From: Sphaerisporangium siamense
GTDB lineage: Bacteria; Actinomycetota; Actinomycetes; Streptosporangiales; Streptosporangiaceae
Direction: 5' to 3'
Length of the DNA: 64,000 bases
NCBI RefSeq assembly: GCF_014205275.1
Contig: NZ_JACHND010000001.1
Span: 2,170,001 to 2,234,000, forward strand
Made by a program: the position numbers and the translations under genes. A model generated the notes under the pieces. It did not search any database and was not told the origin of the DNA. It saw only the letters and a list, made by a program, of their open reading frames with translations. Below, in pieces: positions 26,702 to 34,498 of the stretch (positions are counted from its first letter, which is position 1; every line of letters begins with the position of its first letter).

Positions 26702-27985
26702 TCAGCCGAGCCGCCGCGCCCGGGTCTCCGGCAGCCCGGCCAGGGCCACGACCGCGATGGCGTAGGCGAGGGCGCCGAACGCCATCGCGCCGCCGACGTC
26801 GTAGTTCTGGGCCAGGTACCCGATGACGGTGGGGAAGAACGCGCCGACGCCGCGTCCGACGTTGTAGGCGAACCCCTGGCCGGTGCCCCGGACGTGGCCC
26901 GGGTACAGCTCGGACAGGAAGGCGCCGAACCCGGAGAAGATCGCCGACGAGCAGAACCCGAGCGGGAAGCCCAGGACCATGACGTACTGGCCGGCCGTGG
27001 CGGGCAGGCCCGTGTACAGCAGGATCAGCGCGCCGCTGAGCACGGCGAACACGGCGAACGTCCATTTGCGCCCGATGCGGTCGGTGAAGAACCCGCCGGT
27101 CAGGTAGCCGCAGAACGCCCCGGTGATCAGGAAGGCCAGGTAGCCGCCGGTGCCGATCACCGACAGGCCGCGCTCGGTCTTCAGGTAGGTCGGCACCCAG
27201 GTCGCCAGCGTGTAGTAGCCGCCCTGCACGCCGGTGGCCAGCAGCGTCGCGAACAGGGTGGTGCGCAGCAGGCCGCCCCGGAAGATCGTGAGGACGGGCA
27301 CGTGGCCGTCCGGCGTCTGCCGTCCGGTGAAGGCGGGGGCGTCGGTGACGTTGCGGCGGACGTAGAGGACGAGGAGCGCGGGCAGCGCGCCGGTGAAGAA
27401 CAGCACGCGCCAGGCGAGGCCCTCGTCGGCGACCATGAACACGACCGTGTAGACGGCGACGGCGAGGCCCCAGCCGACGGCCCACGCCGACTGGACGACC
27501 GCGACCGTGCGGCCCCGGTGGCGCGCGGCGGCGTACTCGGCGACCAGGATCGCCCCGGCGGCCCATTCGCCGCCGAAGCCGAGGCCCTGGAGGGCGCGGA
27601 AGACCAGTAGCGTCTCGTAGTTCGGGGCGAGACCGCACAGCGCCGTGAAGATCGCGTACGTCGTGACGGTGATCATCAGGGTCCTGGCGCGGCCGAGGCG
27701 GTCGGCGAGGACGCCCGCGAGGATGCCGCCGAGCGCCGAGGACACGAGCGTGGCGGTGGTGAGAAGGCCGGTCTGCCCGGTGGTGAGGCCGAAGGCGCCG
27801 GCGATGGCGACGAGGCCGAGGGGGAGGACCCAGAAGTCGTAGGAGTCGAGGCCGTAGCCGAGGAAGGCCCCGGTGAACGCCTTCCGCCCTTTGCGGCCGA
27901 GCGCGGTGTACCAGGCGAGGAACGTCGTGTCGTGTCGATCTTGGGGGACTTCCACCGTGGGTTCCGGCGTGGACGATGTCGTCAT
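26702..27985 (-). CDS. MFS transporter, metabolite:H+ symporter type
   Basis: A 427-aa carrier with twelve hydrophobic segments and the MFS loop motifs GVLADRLGRARTLM after helix 2 and GFFTDRIGRKWTFA in the second half. The N-terminal pattern GLDSYDFWVLPLGL resembles the SHS/AAHS-type symporters for carboxylates. A GAGGTG ribosome site precedes the ATG. As first gene of the oxoproline operon it is a good candidate for importing 5-oxoproline or a related acid. The divergent GntR gene lies 272 bp away. Confidence 0.88.
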   Translation of the reverse strand: MTTSSTPEPTVEVPQDRHDTTFLAWYTALGRKGRKAFTGAFLGYGLDSYDFWVLPLGLVAIAGAFGLTTGQTGLLTTATLVSSALGGILAGVLADRLGRARTLMITVTTYAIFTALCGLAPNYETLLVFRALQGLGFGGEWAAGAILVAEYAAARHRGRTVAVVQSAWAVGWGLAVAVYTVVFMVADEGLAWRVLFFTGALPALLVLYVRRNVTDAPAFTGRQTPDGHVPVLTIFRGGLLRTTLFATLLATGVQGGYYTLATWVPTYLKTERGLSVIGTGGYLAFLITGAFCGYLTGGFFTDRIGRKWTFAVFAVLSGALILLYTGLPATAGQYVMVLGFPLGFCSSAIFSGFGAFLSELYPGHVRGTGQGFAYNVGRGVGAFFPTVIGYLAQNYDVGGAMAFGALAYAIAVVALAGLPETRARRLG

Positions 27986-28154
27986 CGCGCACCTCGATTG
28001 TCGATGTCCGGCCTGCGTGTCCTAACTGTTCGCGTGCGTTGTCCCGCCGCTGGCCGCCGTCCGTGCGGCGGGGAGGGCGCCGCCGGGGACCGGGGGCGCC
28101 GTGGCGCCCCGTCAGTGGCTGGTGACGCTCACGGTACATCCGCGTGTCCTCCAT

Positions 28155-28207
28155 TTCAACGATCTGACGAGTCCACTTCTGAGCGATCCTCTTTGAGGAT
28201 CGTTGAA
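28155..28207. promoter_or_regulatory. Nested inverted repeats between MFS and GntR genes, candidate operator
   Basis: Outer pair: TTCAACGATC (28155-28164) and its exact reverse complement (28198-28207). Inner palindrome: GATCCTC, three bases, GAGGATC (28185-28201), sharing bases with the right outer arm. Both lie in the divergent promoter region about 50 bp before the GntR start, where a FadR-type dimer would control itself and the oxoproline operon. Confidence 0.65.
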
Positions 28208-28257
28208 CAATATGACAAGTGATACGATGCGAGCCCGCGGACGGAAAGGTGAAGCTC

Positions 28258-28962
28258 GTGATCGACAGTGCGGCGGAGCGCGCGGCCCGGCGCCTCGCGA
28301 TGGACCGTGACCTGCTCGGGCGCACCAGCACCGCCGAGCGTGTGGCGTCGCTGCTGCGCGAGCGCATCATCGACGGCGTCTTCGCGCCCGGCGAGCGGCT
28401 GTCCGAGGAGTCGATCGGCGCGGCGCTCCAGGTGTCACGCAACACGCTGCGCGAGGCGTTCCGCCTGCTGTCCCATGAGCGCCTGCTCGTCCATCAGCTC
28501 AACCGCGGGGTCTTCGTCCGCGGCCTCACCTCCGGCGACGTCGTCGACCTGTACCGGGTGCGCAGGCTGGTGGAGTGCGCCGCGATCCGCGAGGCCGTGC
28601 CGCCGCCGCCCGTCGCGCTCGCCCGCCTGCGCGAGGCGCTGGAGGAGGCCGGCCGGGCGACGGACGAGGAGCGCTGGCACGACGTCGGCAGCGCCAACAT
28701 GCGCTTCCACCAGGGCCTGGTCGCGCTGGCGGGCAGCGAGAGGCTCGACGAGATGATGCGCCAGGTCCTCGCCGAGCTGCGGCTGACCTTCCTCGCCATG
28801 AGCAACCCGCGCGCGTTCCACGGCCCGTACGTGGCCCGCAACCGTGAGATCCTGAAGCTGATCGAGGCGGGGGACGCCGCGGGCGCCGAGCGCCTGCTGG
28901 CCGACTATCTCGCCGACGCCGAGCGGCAGCTCGTCGAGGCGCACGCGAACGCGGGGGAGTAG
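28258..28962 (+). CDS. GntR-family regulator with FCD ligand domain
   Basis: A 234-aa repressor-type protein. Winged helix at about residues 25-90: LLRERIIDGVFAPGERLSEE and LQVSRNTLREAFRLLSHERL. The C-terminal FCD helical bundle follows (VVDLYRVRRLVECAAIREA, MRFHQGLVALAGSERL with the metal or ligand His). The GTG at 28258 is eight bases after GGAAAGG, while the frame-opening start at 28219 has no such site. It is divergent from the MFS-pxpABC-DUF1445 operon and the likely regulator of it, with an organic acid such as 5-oxoproline as the inducer by inference. Confidence 0.9.
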   Translation: MIDSAAERAARRLAMDRDLLGRTSTAERVASLLRERIIDGVFAPGERLSEESIGAALQVSRNTLREAFRLLSHERLLVHQLNRGVFVRGLTSGDVVDLYRVRRLVECAAIREAVPPPPVALARLREALEEAGRATDEERWHDVGSANMRFHQGLVALAGSERLDEMMRQVLAELRLTFLAMSNPRAFHGPYVARNREILKLIEAGDAAGAERLLADYLADAERQLVEAHANAGE

Positions 28963-28998
28963 GCGCGCCGAGCCCGCGGCGGCCGGTTGGGGGTCTCC

Positions 28999-29481
28999 AT
29001 GAACGTGGTGGCGTTGTCCGACACCCACGCGCCCCGGCGCTGGAAGGGGTGCCCGCCGCGGGTGGCAGAACACCTGCGCGGAGCGGACGTCGTCCTGCAC
29101 GCGGGCGACGTGTGCACGGCCTCGGTGCTGGACGAGCTGGCGGCCTTCGCGCCGGTCCACGTGGTCAAGGGCAACAACGACGGTCCCGACGTCGTCGCCC
29201 CGGAGACCCTGGAGCTGGAGCTGGACGGGCTGAAGGTCGCGATGATCCACGACAGCGGCGCGGCGGCGGGGCGCTGGGCGCGCATGCGGCGGCGTTTCCC
29301 CGACGCGCGGCTGGTCGTCTTCGGCCACTCGCACATCCCCCTCGACCACGAGGAGGACGACCTGCGCATCTTCAACCCGGGCTCCCCGACCGACCGCCGC
29401 CGCCAGCCGCACGGCACGCTCGGGCTGCTGTGCGTCGAGCGCGGCCGGCTGGTGTCGGCGCGGATCGTGCCGGTCACCTGA
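28999..29481 (+). CDS. YfcE-type metallophosphoesterase
   Basis: A 160-aa phosphodiesterase with the five metal motifs of the family: ALSDTHAP, VLHAGDVC, VKGNNDG, MIHDSG (in place of GH.G) and VFGHSHIP, then FNPGSPTDRRR. These bind a pair of metal ions such as Mn. The gene follows the GntR gene by 36 bp on the same strand and could be cotranscribed, but no shared pathway is evident. I use the ATG at 28999, not the TTG at 28987. Physiological substrate unknown. Confidence 0.9.
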   Translation: MNVVALSDTHAPRRWKGCPPRVAEHLRGADVVLHAGDVCTASVLDELAAFAPVHVVKGNNDGPDVVAPETLELELDGLKVAMIHDSGAAAGRWARMRRRFPDARLVVFGHSHIPLDHEEDDLRIFNPGSPTDRRRQPHGTLGLLCVERGRLVSARIVPVT

Positions 29482-29677
29482 CGCCGCCGAATTCCCGGCG
29501 CGCCGTCGCATATTCGGCAATGTCGCCGCGGCCGATTCCCGGTGACGGCACGGTGTCCGCGGCGCGTATTCCGGGAAACGCGGGACGGGGTCGGGAGGGC
29601 GCCGAATAGGGGGGCCCAAATAGAACACGGCCGGAGCCTCGGCTCCGACCGTCTCCATGCCCCGCCAAGCGTGGCGA

Positions 29678-29875
29678 TCATCCCCAGGGGGTGTTGCCGT
29701 TCTGGTTCGTGGGGGTCGGGGTGGGGGTGGGGGCCACTTCGCCGTCGGCGAGGTGCGCTACCGCCGTGGGCTGGGCGGTTCCGGCGATGGCGGTGGTGGC
29801 GAGCGCGCCGCCCCCCGTCATGACGACCGCGACGACGACGATCCGGGTGGCGGTGTTCCTGATGGCGCTTCGCAT
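29678..29875 (-). CDS. Small secreted peptide, function unknown
   Basis: A 65-aa reading frame with a good signal peptide (TRIVVVAVVMTGGGALATTAI) and a short mature tail containing a Thr-Pro repeat (PTPTPTPTNQNG). An AGGGG site lies eight bases before the ATG. No cysteines and no family recognised. It is monocistronic. The signal peptide plus ribosome site make it more likely real than chance, but it is short. Confidence 0.55.
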   Translation of the reverse strand: MRSAIRNTATRIVVVAVVMTGGGALATTAIAGTAQPTAVAHLADGEVAPTPTPTPTNQNGNTPWG

Positions 29876-30423
29876 GTGGCTGACCCCTCGTCTGTGGCCC
29901 TGCGGCTCACGTCCGTGCCGTTTCCCTGTTCGCGATTCAGAAGCTAATAGGGGTCGCTATCCACTCCCTATCGGTCCGCTTCTGCCGCGCCAAGTCCCGA
30001 TAGCCGGTCATCGACAACGGATTGCGGCGCGCGACCGTAGGGGGTCGTGGGAAAGCGCCGGACGCCTGGGGCGGGCGGGAACGGCGCCGGGGCCGCGGGG
30101 CCCGGCCGGGTCCGGGCACGGCCTCGCGCGCGAAGCCGGCGGTCGCGTCCGGGGTGACTCGCGGCCTTGATGATCACCTGGGTGCTGTTCGGCTGTGCCG
30201 GAATCTCACCGCACTTATCGTGAGATCGGTACCCGTATGACACCCCTTACCAGGCACCCGGAAAGCCCCCTAAAGCCGCTTAAGGGCATCAATACACCCC
30301 TATACCGGATTATTGCCTTGACGCTGGGCTTTTCCGGATCCGAGAGTCGCAGGGGGAACTGATCATCCATCGGCGACGTGTCGCCTGACTCCTCCCAGTT
30401 GATCTGCCTTGTGAGGGTGTGCC
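29876..30423. other. 548-bp intergenic region, likely divergent promoters
   Basis: No believable gene on either strand. Bases 30230-30360 are less GC-rich than their surroundings and include TTGACG (30316-30321), a possible -35 element for the membrane-protein gene at 30424. Confidence 0.45.
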
Positions 30424-31368
30424 ATGAGCTCCATCCAAGCCGCCGGAAGCCACCGTCCCTCCGACTCCACCGCCGTCGTACCCCGGGGCCGGGCCCGCCT
30501 GGTCCTGCTCAGCGTCCTCGCGGGCGCGGTCCTCGCGTCCCTGTGGTCCTTCCACTTCGTGGACAGCGTCATCGGCGACAACGTCGCCAACACCCTGCTC
30601 GGCCACGACGCCAAGGGCACCGCCATCACCGGCGTCGCCGCCGGGGCCGTCTTCGCGTTCGTGTCCGGGCTGGCCGGCACCTTCACCGCCTGCAACGTGG
30701 CGGCGTTCGGCGCGGTGGTCCCCCTCGTCCGCGAGGGCGCCACCTGGCGCGACCGGCTGCGCGAGACCTTACGCCCGCTCGGCCGCCTCGCGCTCGGCAT
30801 GATCGTGGTCAGCGGCGTGTACGGCGCCGTCGGCGCGCTGCTCGGCGAGCGCCTGCCGCAACTGTCGCAGGCGACCGTCGGGGACGGCCTTCCCGTCCGG
30901 CTGCTCCAGGCGTCCGTCGTCTTCGGGATCATCGGGCTGGCGTTCATCTGGCTCGGCCTCGCCAGCCTCAAGATCGTCCCGGATCCGCTGGCCGGCCTTG
31001 AGCGCCGCTTCCCGAACGTCCGCCTGGTCGTGCTCGGCGCGCTGGTCGGCGGCTTCCTCATCGGCCGCCCGTTCCCGCTGTTCCACAAGCTGTTCGTCTA
31101 CGCGGCCGAGACCCACAACCCCTTGTACGGCGCCGCGGTGTTCGTCCTGCAGTCGCTCGGCAACATCGTGGTGATGGCCGTGCTGTTCGCCGTCCTCATG
31201 CTCGCCGCCAGGGGACGCTTCGCCCGCTGGCTGGCGGCCAGGCCGGCGCGGCTGGCCACGGTGGCGGCGGTCGCGTTCCTCGTCGCCGGCGCGTTCACGG
31301 TGATCTACTGGGACATCCGTCTGCCGTCGATGTTCGGCTACGGCTGGTACCCCGTCGCCGGCTGGTAG
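30424..31368 (+). CDS. Polytopic membrane protein, distantly CcdA/DsbD-like, function unknown
   Basis: A 314-aa protein with seven or eight membrane segments. GLAGTFTACNVAAFGAVVPL places a lone cysteine in a helix in a way that recalls thiol-transporting CcdA/DsbD proteins, but the second conserved cysteine is not obvious, so electron transfer is doubtful. Later segments include VFGIIGLAFIWLGLASLKIV and VFVLQSLGNIVVMAVLFAVL. The last 31 bases overlap the end of the convergent MEDS/HATPase gene, an unusually long 3' overlap. No operon partner. Confidence 0.6.
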   Translation: MSSIQAAGSHRPSDSTAVVPRGRARLVLLSVLAGAVLASLWSFHFVDSVIGDNVANTLLGHDAKGTAITGVAAGAVFAFVSGLAGTFTACNVAAFGAVVPLVREGATWRDRLRETLRPLGRLALGMIVVSGVYGAVGALLGERLPQLSQATVGDGLPVRLLQASVVFGIIGLAFIWLGLASLKIVPDPLAGLERRFPNVRLVVLGALVGGFLIGRPFPLFHKLFVYAAETHNPLYGAAVFVLQSLGNIVVMAVLFAVLMLAARGRFARWLAARPARLATVAAVAFLVAGAFTVIYWDIRLPSMFGYGWYPVAGW

Positions 31369-32306
31369 GCGCCCGCCGGGTCGAAGTGGAGGCGCACGCT
31401 CGTGCCGGACGGACGGCGGTGCACGCGCACCAGGTCGGCCAGCTCGTTGACGATGATCAGCCCCCGGCCCCGCGTCGCGGTGTCCGGGGGTGGGACACGG
31501 CCCGCGAGCGGGTCGTCGAGCCGGCCCGAGTCGTCGAGCTGGTACACCAGCGTGCCGTCCTCCACCCAGACCGTCACCGTGCCCGGCCCGCAGGTGTGCT
31601 CGGCGGTGTTGCTGGCCAGCTCGTTCATCGCGATGAGCAGCTCGCCCACCCGGCGCTCGCCGAGCCCCGCGGCCGCGGCGCGCTCCGCGAGGAAGGCCCG
31701 CACCCCCGGCAGCCCGCCCGTGCCGTTGAAGGTGTGGGACGCGGCCCGCGCGGGGGGCGCGGGCAGCGGCCGGTCGAACAACGCGACCGCCTCGACCGGG
31801 TCGGTGTAGGCGGGGCTCGGCCAGGAGCCGGCCGGGTCTTGCATGACCGGGTGCGTGCGCTCGGCGTCGTCGAGCGCGTACGGCTCCAGCCGGGAGACGT
31901 CGTACGGGCAGAGGATGACGGCGTCGCGCCCGGCGAACGCGGCGTTGATCAGCGCCTCGTGCGCGGCGCAGGCCGGGTACTCCAGCGCGCTGCGGCCCTT
32001 CCAGATCGGCTCGCCGATGACCCACACCCGGCGTCCGGAGTGGGCCTCGGCGAAGGCCAGCAGCACCGACGGGATGATGCGCCCGGGGTTGCGGCCCGCG
32101 ACCGACATGTCCTTGAAGACCACCTCGTCGGCCCGCGTCCCGAGCCGGTCGCGGATCGCCGTGCCGCCGCCGGGCACGGCCACCAGCGCCGGAGCGCCCG
32201 CGGCGAGCGCCTCCTCAAGGAAGGCCGCGCACTGGGACACGTACTCGTCCTCGTCGCGGTAGAGCAGCCCGATGTGCTCGAACGGACCGGCGGGGGACGC
32301 GCTCAT
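31338..32306 (-). CDS. MEDS-domain and HATPase-domain regulatory protein (anti-sigma-kinase type)
   Basis: A 322-aa protein. Residues 1-170 form a MEDS (DcmR-like) sensory domain (FEHIGLLYRDEDEYVSQC; GRRVWVIGEPIW). Residues about 190-310 are an RsbW-type HATPase: LLIAMNELASNTAEHTC (N box), VYQLDDSGR (G1) and TRGRGLIIVNELAD (G2). Such proteins phosphorylate anti-anti-sigma factors or bind sigma factors and respond to an input through the MEDS domain. The ATG overlaps the stop of a small upstream frame (ATGA). No sigma gene lies adjacent, so its partner is elsewhere. Confidence 0.88.
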   Translation of the reverse strand: MSASPAGPFEHIGLLYRDEDEYVSQCAAFLEEALAAGAPALVAVPGGGTAIRDRLGTRADEVVFKDMSVAGRNPGRIIPSVLLAFAEAHSGRRVWVIGEPIWKGRSALEYPACAAHEALINAAFAGRDAVILCPYDVSRLEPYALDDAERTHPVMQDPAGSWPSPAYTDPVEAVALFDRPLPAPPARAASHTFNGTGGLPGVRAFLAERAAAAGLGERRVGELLIAMNELASNTAEHTCGPGTVTVWVEDGTLVYQLDDSGRLDDPLAGRVPPPDTATRGRGLIIVNELADLVRVHRRPSGTSVRLHFDPAGAYQPATGYQP

Positions 32307-32491
32307 GCCGGCGCGTCGGGATGCGTGGTGGCCATCAGGTCGAGCTCCTTCGCCGGGAAGCGCCACGGGTCGTCCAGGAGCGCGGCCGAGGCGTGGCCAC
32401 CGGCGAAGCCCGGCCACGCCTCGTACCGCCGCGGACGCCTGGTCCGCCGCGGACGCGTGATGCCGGAATTCGCCCCCGTCGCCCAGCTCAT
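32303..32491 (-). CDS. Small protein translationally coupled to the MEDS/HATPase gene
   Basis: A 62-aa frame whose stop overlaps the ATG of the MEDS/HATPase gene by four bases. AGGTGAT lies seven bases before its ATG, while the MEDS gene itself has no ribosome site, which argues that this frame is translated. The sequence is Arg-rich near residues 13-20, with a conserved-looking end (DDPWRFPAKELDLMA). No family recognised. It could be a partner peptide or just a coupling leader. Confidence 0.5.
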   Translation of the reverse strand: MSWATGANSGITRPRRTRRPRRYEAWPGFAGGHASAALLDDPWRFPAKELDLMATTHPDAPA

Positions 32492-32746
32492 GTCGCCGAT
32501 CACCTGTAGTTCCGCATATGCACTTCCCCACGCGGCGGCGATCTCACGTCCCCTGGTGACTCGCCCGATGGTGGGGCGTACCAGCTAACCGCACAAGCGG
32601 CCTCCGAGGCAACGAATCCGGCATTTCGGACCTTGTCTCGACGTTCGGGGACATGTGCCGGTGGCCAGCGCATGCTTACATGATTACAGTACTTCAGGCT
32701 AGGCTGCGCACCCGAAGCCTGCATCCGTCCGGCGAGGTGAACGCCC

Positions 32747-33502
32747 GTGATCGTGGAGTACATCCGTTACCGTGTCCCCGACGGCGACGAGTTCGAGGCG
32801 AGCTACCGGAGGGCGGCGGCCCACCTGGCACGCGCCCCGCAGTGCGTGGACTACGAGCTGTCCCGTTGCGTAGAGGAGCCCGGCTCCTACATCCTGCGCA
32901 TCACCTGGACGTCGGCTCAGGACCATCTCGAAGGTTTCCGGCGGAGCGCCCTGTTCCAGGACTTCTTCGCCGAGATCCGTCCCTACGTGGACCGGATCGA
33001 GGAGATGCGCCACTACGAACGCACGCCGGTCCGGGGGACGGGAGCCTCCATCCCCTCGCTCTACGAATGGGCGGGCGGCGCCGAGGCCCTCGAACGGCTC
33101 ACCACCAGGTTCTACGAGCTCGTCGCCGAGGACGACCTCATCGGCCCCCTGTTCAAGGGTATGGACCCCGGCCACCCCCGCTACGTGGCCATGTGGCTGT
33201 CCGAGGTCTTCGGCGGCCCGAACCGGTACACCACCGAGCGGGGAGGCTACCCCCACATGCTGTCGATGCACCTCGACAGGCACATCACCGAGCCGATGCG
33301 GCGCAGATGGGTCGTCCTGCTCATGGACGCGGCCGACGAGATCGGGCTCCCCGGCGACCCGGAGTTCCGCGCGGCGTTCGCCGGCTACATCGAGTGGGGC
33401 ACGCGCATCGCGCTCACCAACTCCCAGCCGGACGCGAACCCCATGCGTGACGCCCCCGTACCCCGCTGGGGCTGGGGCGTCGCACCTCCGTACCAGGGCT
33501 GA
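32747..33502 (+). CDS. Chimera of antibiotic-biosynthesis-monooxygenase domain and group II truncated haemoglobin
   Basis: A 251-aa two-domain protein. Residues 1-95 are an ABM (ferredoxin-like) domain (VEYIRYRVPDGDEFEASY, FRRSALFQDFF). Residues 105-240 are a group II truncated haemoglobin: YEWAGGAEALERLTTRFYE, PGHPRYVAMWLSEVFGGP and the proximal-His region MLSMHLDRHITEPMRRRW. This chimera is known from Streptomyces avermitilis; likely roles are redox reactions with oxygen or NO, or quinone-type substrates. A possible promoter has TAGGCT (32700-32705) as -10 with CTTACA (32675-32680). The gene is monocistronic. Confidence 0.92.
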   Translation: MIVEYIRYRVPDGDEFEASYRRAAAHLARAPQCVDYELSRCVEEPGSYILRITWTSAQDHLEGFRRSALFQDFFAEIRPYVDRIEEMRHYERTPVRGTGASIPSLYEWAGGAEALERLTTRFYELVAEDDLIGPLFKGMDPGHPRYVAMWLSEVFGGPNRYTTERGGYPHMLSMHLDRHITEPMRRRWVVLLMDAADEIGLPGDPEFRAAFAGYIEWGTRIALTNSQPDANPMRDAPVPRWGWGVAPPYQG

Positions 33503-33593
33503 TCCCGCCCGGACGACGACCGGGACCAGGGCTGGTCATCACCGAGGACGGGCGGGGCCGAACCCGCCTGAGAACGATCAAAGCAGGCCCCCC

Positions 33594-34309
33594 GTCGGGG
33601 CAGGCACGGTCGTGCCCGTCCAGGAAAGGGCCTCGCCTCCGGCTCGGGCTGTTCTTCCCAGGGGCTCCCGCCCCCTTCGACCCCCCAGCGTGCAGGCCGT
33701 AGGGGAAGACCCGAGTCCGAGGCGAGGACCGTCTCCGGGAAGTTGGTTCAGACAGAGGGGACAGTGCACCGAACGACGGCAAGCCGCAGGACCGGTGCAG
33801 AGATCAGACGGTTGTCACACTGGCGGCGAAGGAACGAGAACCCCGTTGAGGCAGGGATGGTCATGCCTGTCTGGGAAAAGGGCCTCGCCTCCGGCTCGGG
33901 CTGTTCTTCCCAGGGGGCTCCCGCCCCCTTCGACCCCCAGCGTGCAGGGCCATAGGGGAAGACCCGAGTCCGAGGCGAGGACCGTCTCCGGGAAGTTGGT
34001 TCAGACAGAGGGGACAGTGCACCGAACGACGGCAAGCCGCAGGACCGGTGCAGAGATCAGACGGTTGTCACACTGGCGGCGAAGGAACGAGAACCCCGTT
34101 GAGGCAGGGATGGTCATGCCTGTCTGGGAAAAGGGCCTCGCCTCCGGCTCGGGCTGTTCTTCCCAGGGGGCTCCCGCCCCCTTCGACCCCCAGCGTGCAG
34201 GGCCATAGGGGAAGACCCGAGTCCGAGGCGAGGACCGTCTCCGGGAAGTTGGTTCAGACAGAGGGGACAGTGCACCGAACAACGACAAGCTGGAGAACTG
34301 ACTAAGCGA
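33594..34309. repeat. Tandem 253-bp repeats derived from the 3' end of the DUF397 gene
   Basis: Two near-identical units (33804-34056 and 34057-34309) and a diverged partial third (33594-33803) follow the DUF397 gene. Each full unit starts with a decayed copy of the DUF397 C-terminus: on the minus strand it reads RSFAASVTTV then stop, against RSFIASVRTL in the gene. Stops lie at 33804, 34057 and 34310, exactly 253 bp apart. Each unit carries a hairpin GGGGGC/GCCCCC with loop TCCC (34166-34181 in the first). Frames crossing the array are repeat artefacts, not genes. Confidence 0.9.
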
Positions 34310-34498
34310 TCAAAGGGTTCTCACGCTGGCGATGAAGGAGCGCCACTCTTGTGGGCTGAAGACGAGAGCGGGTCCGCTGGGGTTCTTGCTGTCACGGACC
34401 GCGACAATATTGGCCAGGTTGAGCGCTACCTCTACGCATGCCGCGCCATTCGACCCGGAACGGGAGGACTTCCGCCACTGCGCGTCACTCAGGTCCAT
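34310..34498 (-). CDS. DUF397 domain small protein
   Basis: A 62-aa protein with the family pattern WRKSSRSGSNGAACVEVA, IVAVRDSKNP and FSPQEWRSFIASV. In streptomycetes DUF397 proteins pair with DUF5753 regulators (WhiJ-like systems) and affect development; they may act like antitoxin-type partners. The ATG overlaps the end of the regulator gene by 10 bases. Its 3' end was the template for the downstream tandem array. Codon use is less GC-rich than in neighbouring genes. Confidence 0.9.
   Translation of the reverse strand: MDLSDAQWRKSSRSGSNGAACVEVALNLANIVAVRDSKNPSGPALVFSPQEWRSFIASVRTL

Noticed and set aside
33447-34208. 253-codon plus-strand protein over the repeat array
   Set aside because: A frame kept open by repetition; it shifts frame between units because 253 is not a multiple of three, and has no ribosome site.
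33594-34309. CRISPR array
   Set aside because: Units are 253 bp, nearly identical over their full length, with no short repeats and unique spacers, and no cas genes are present.
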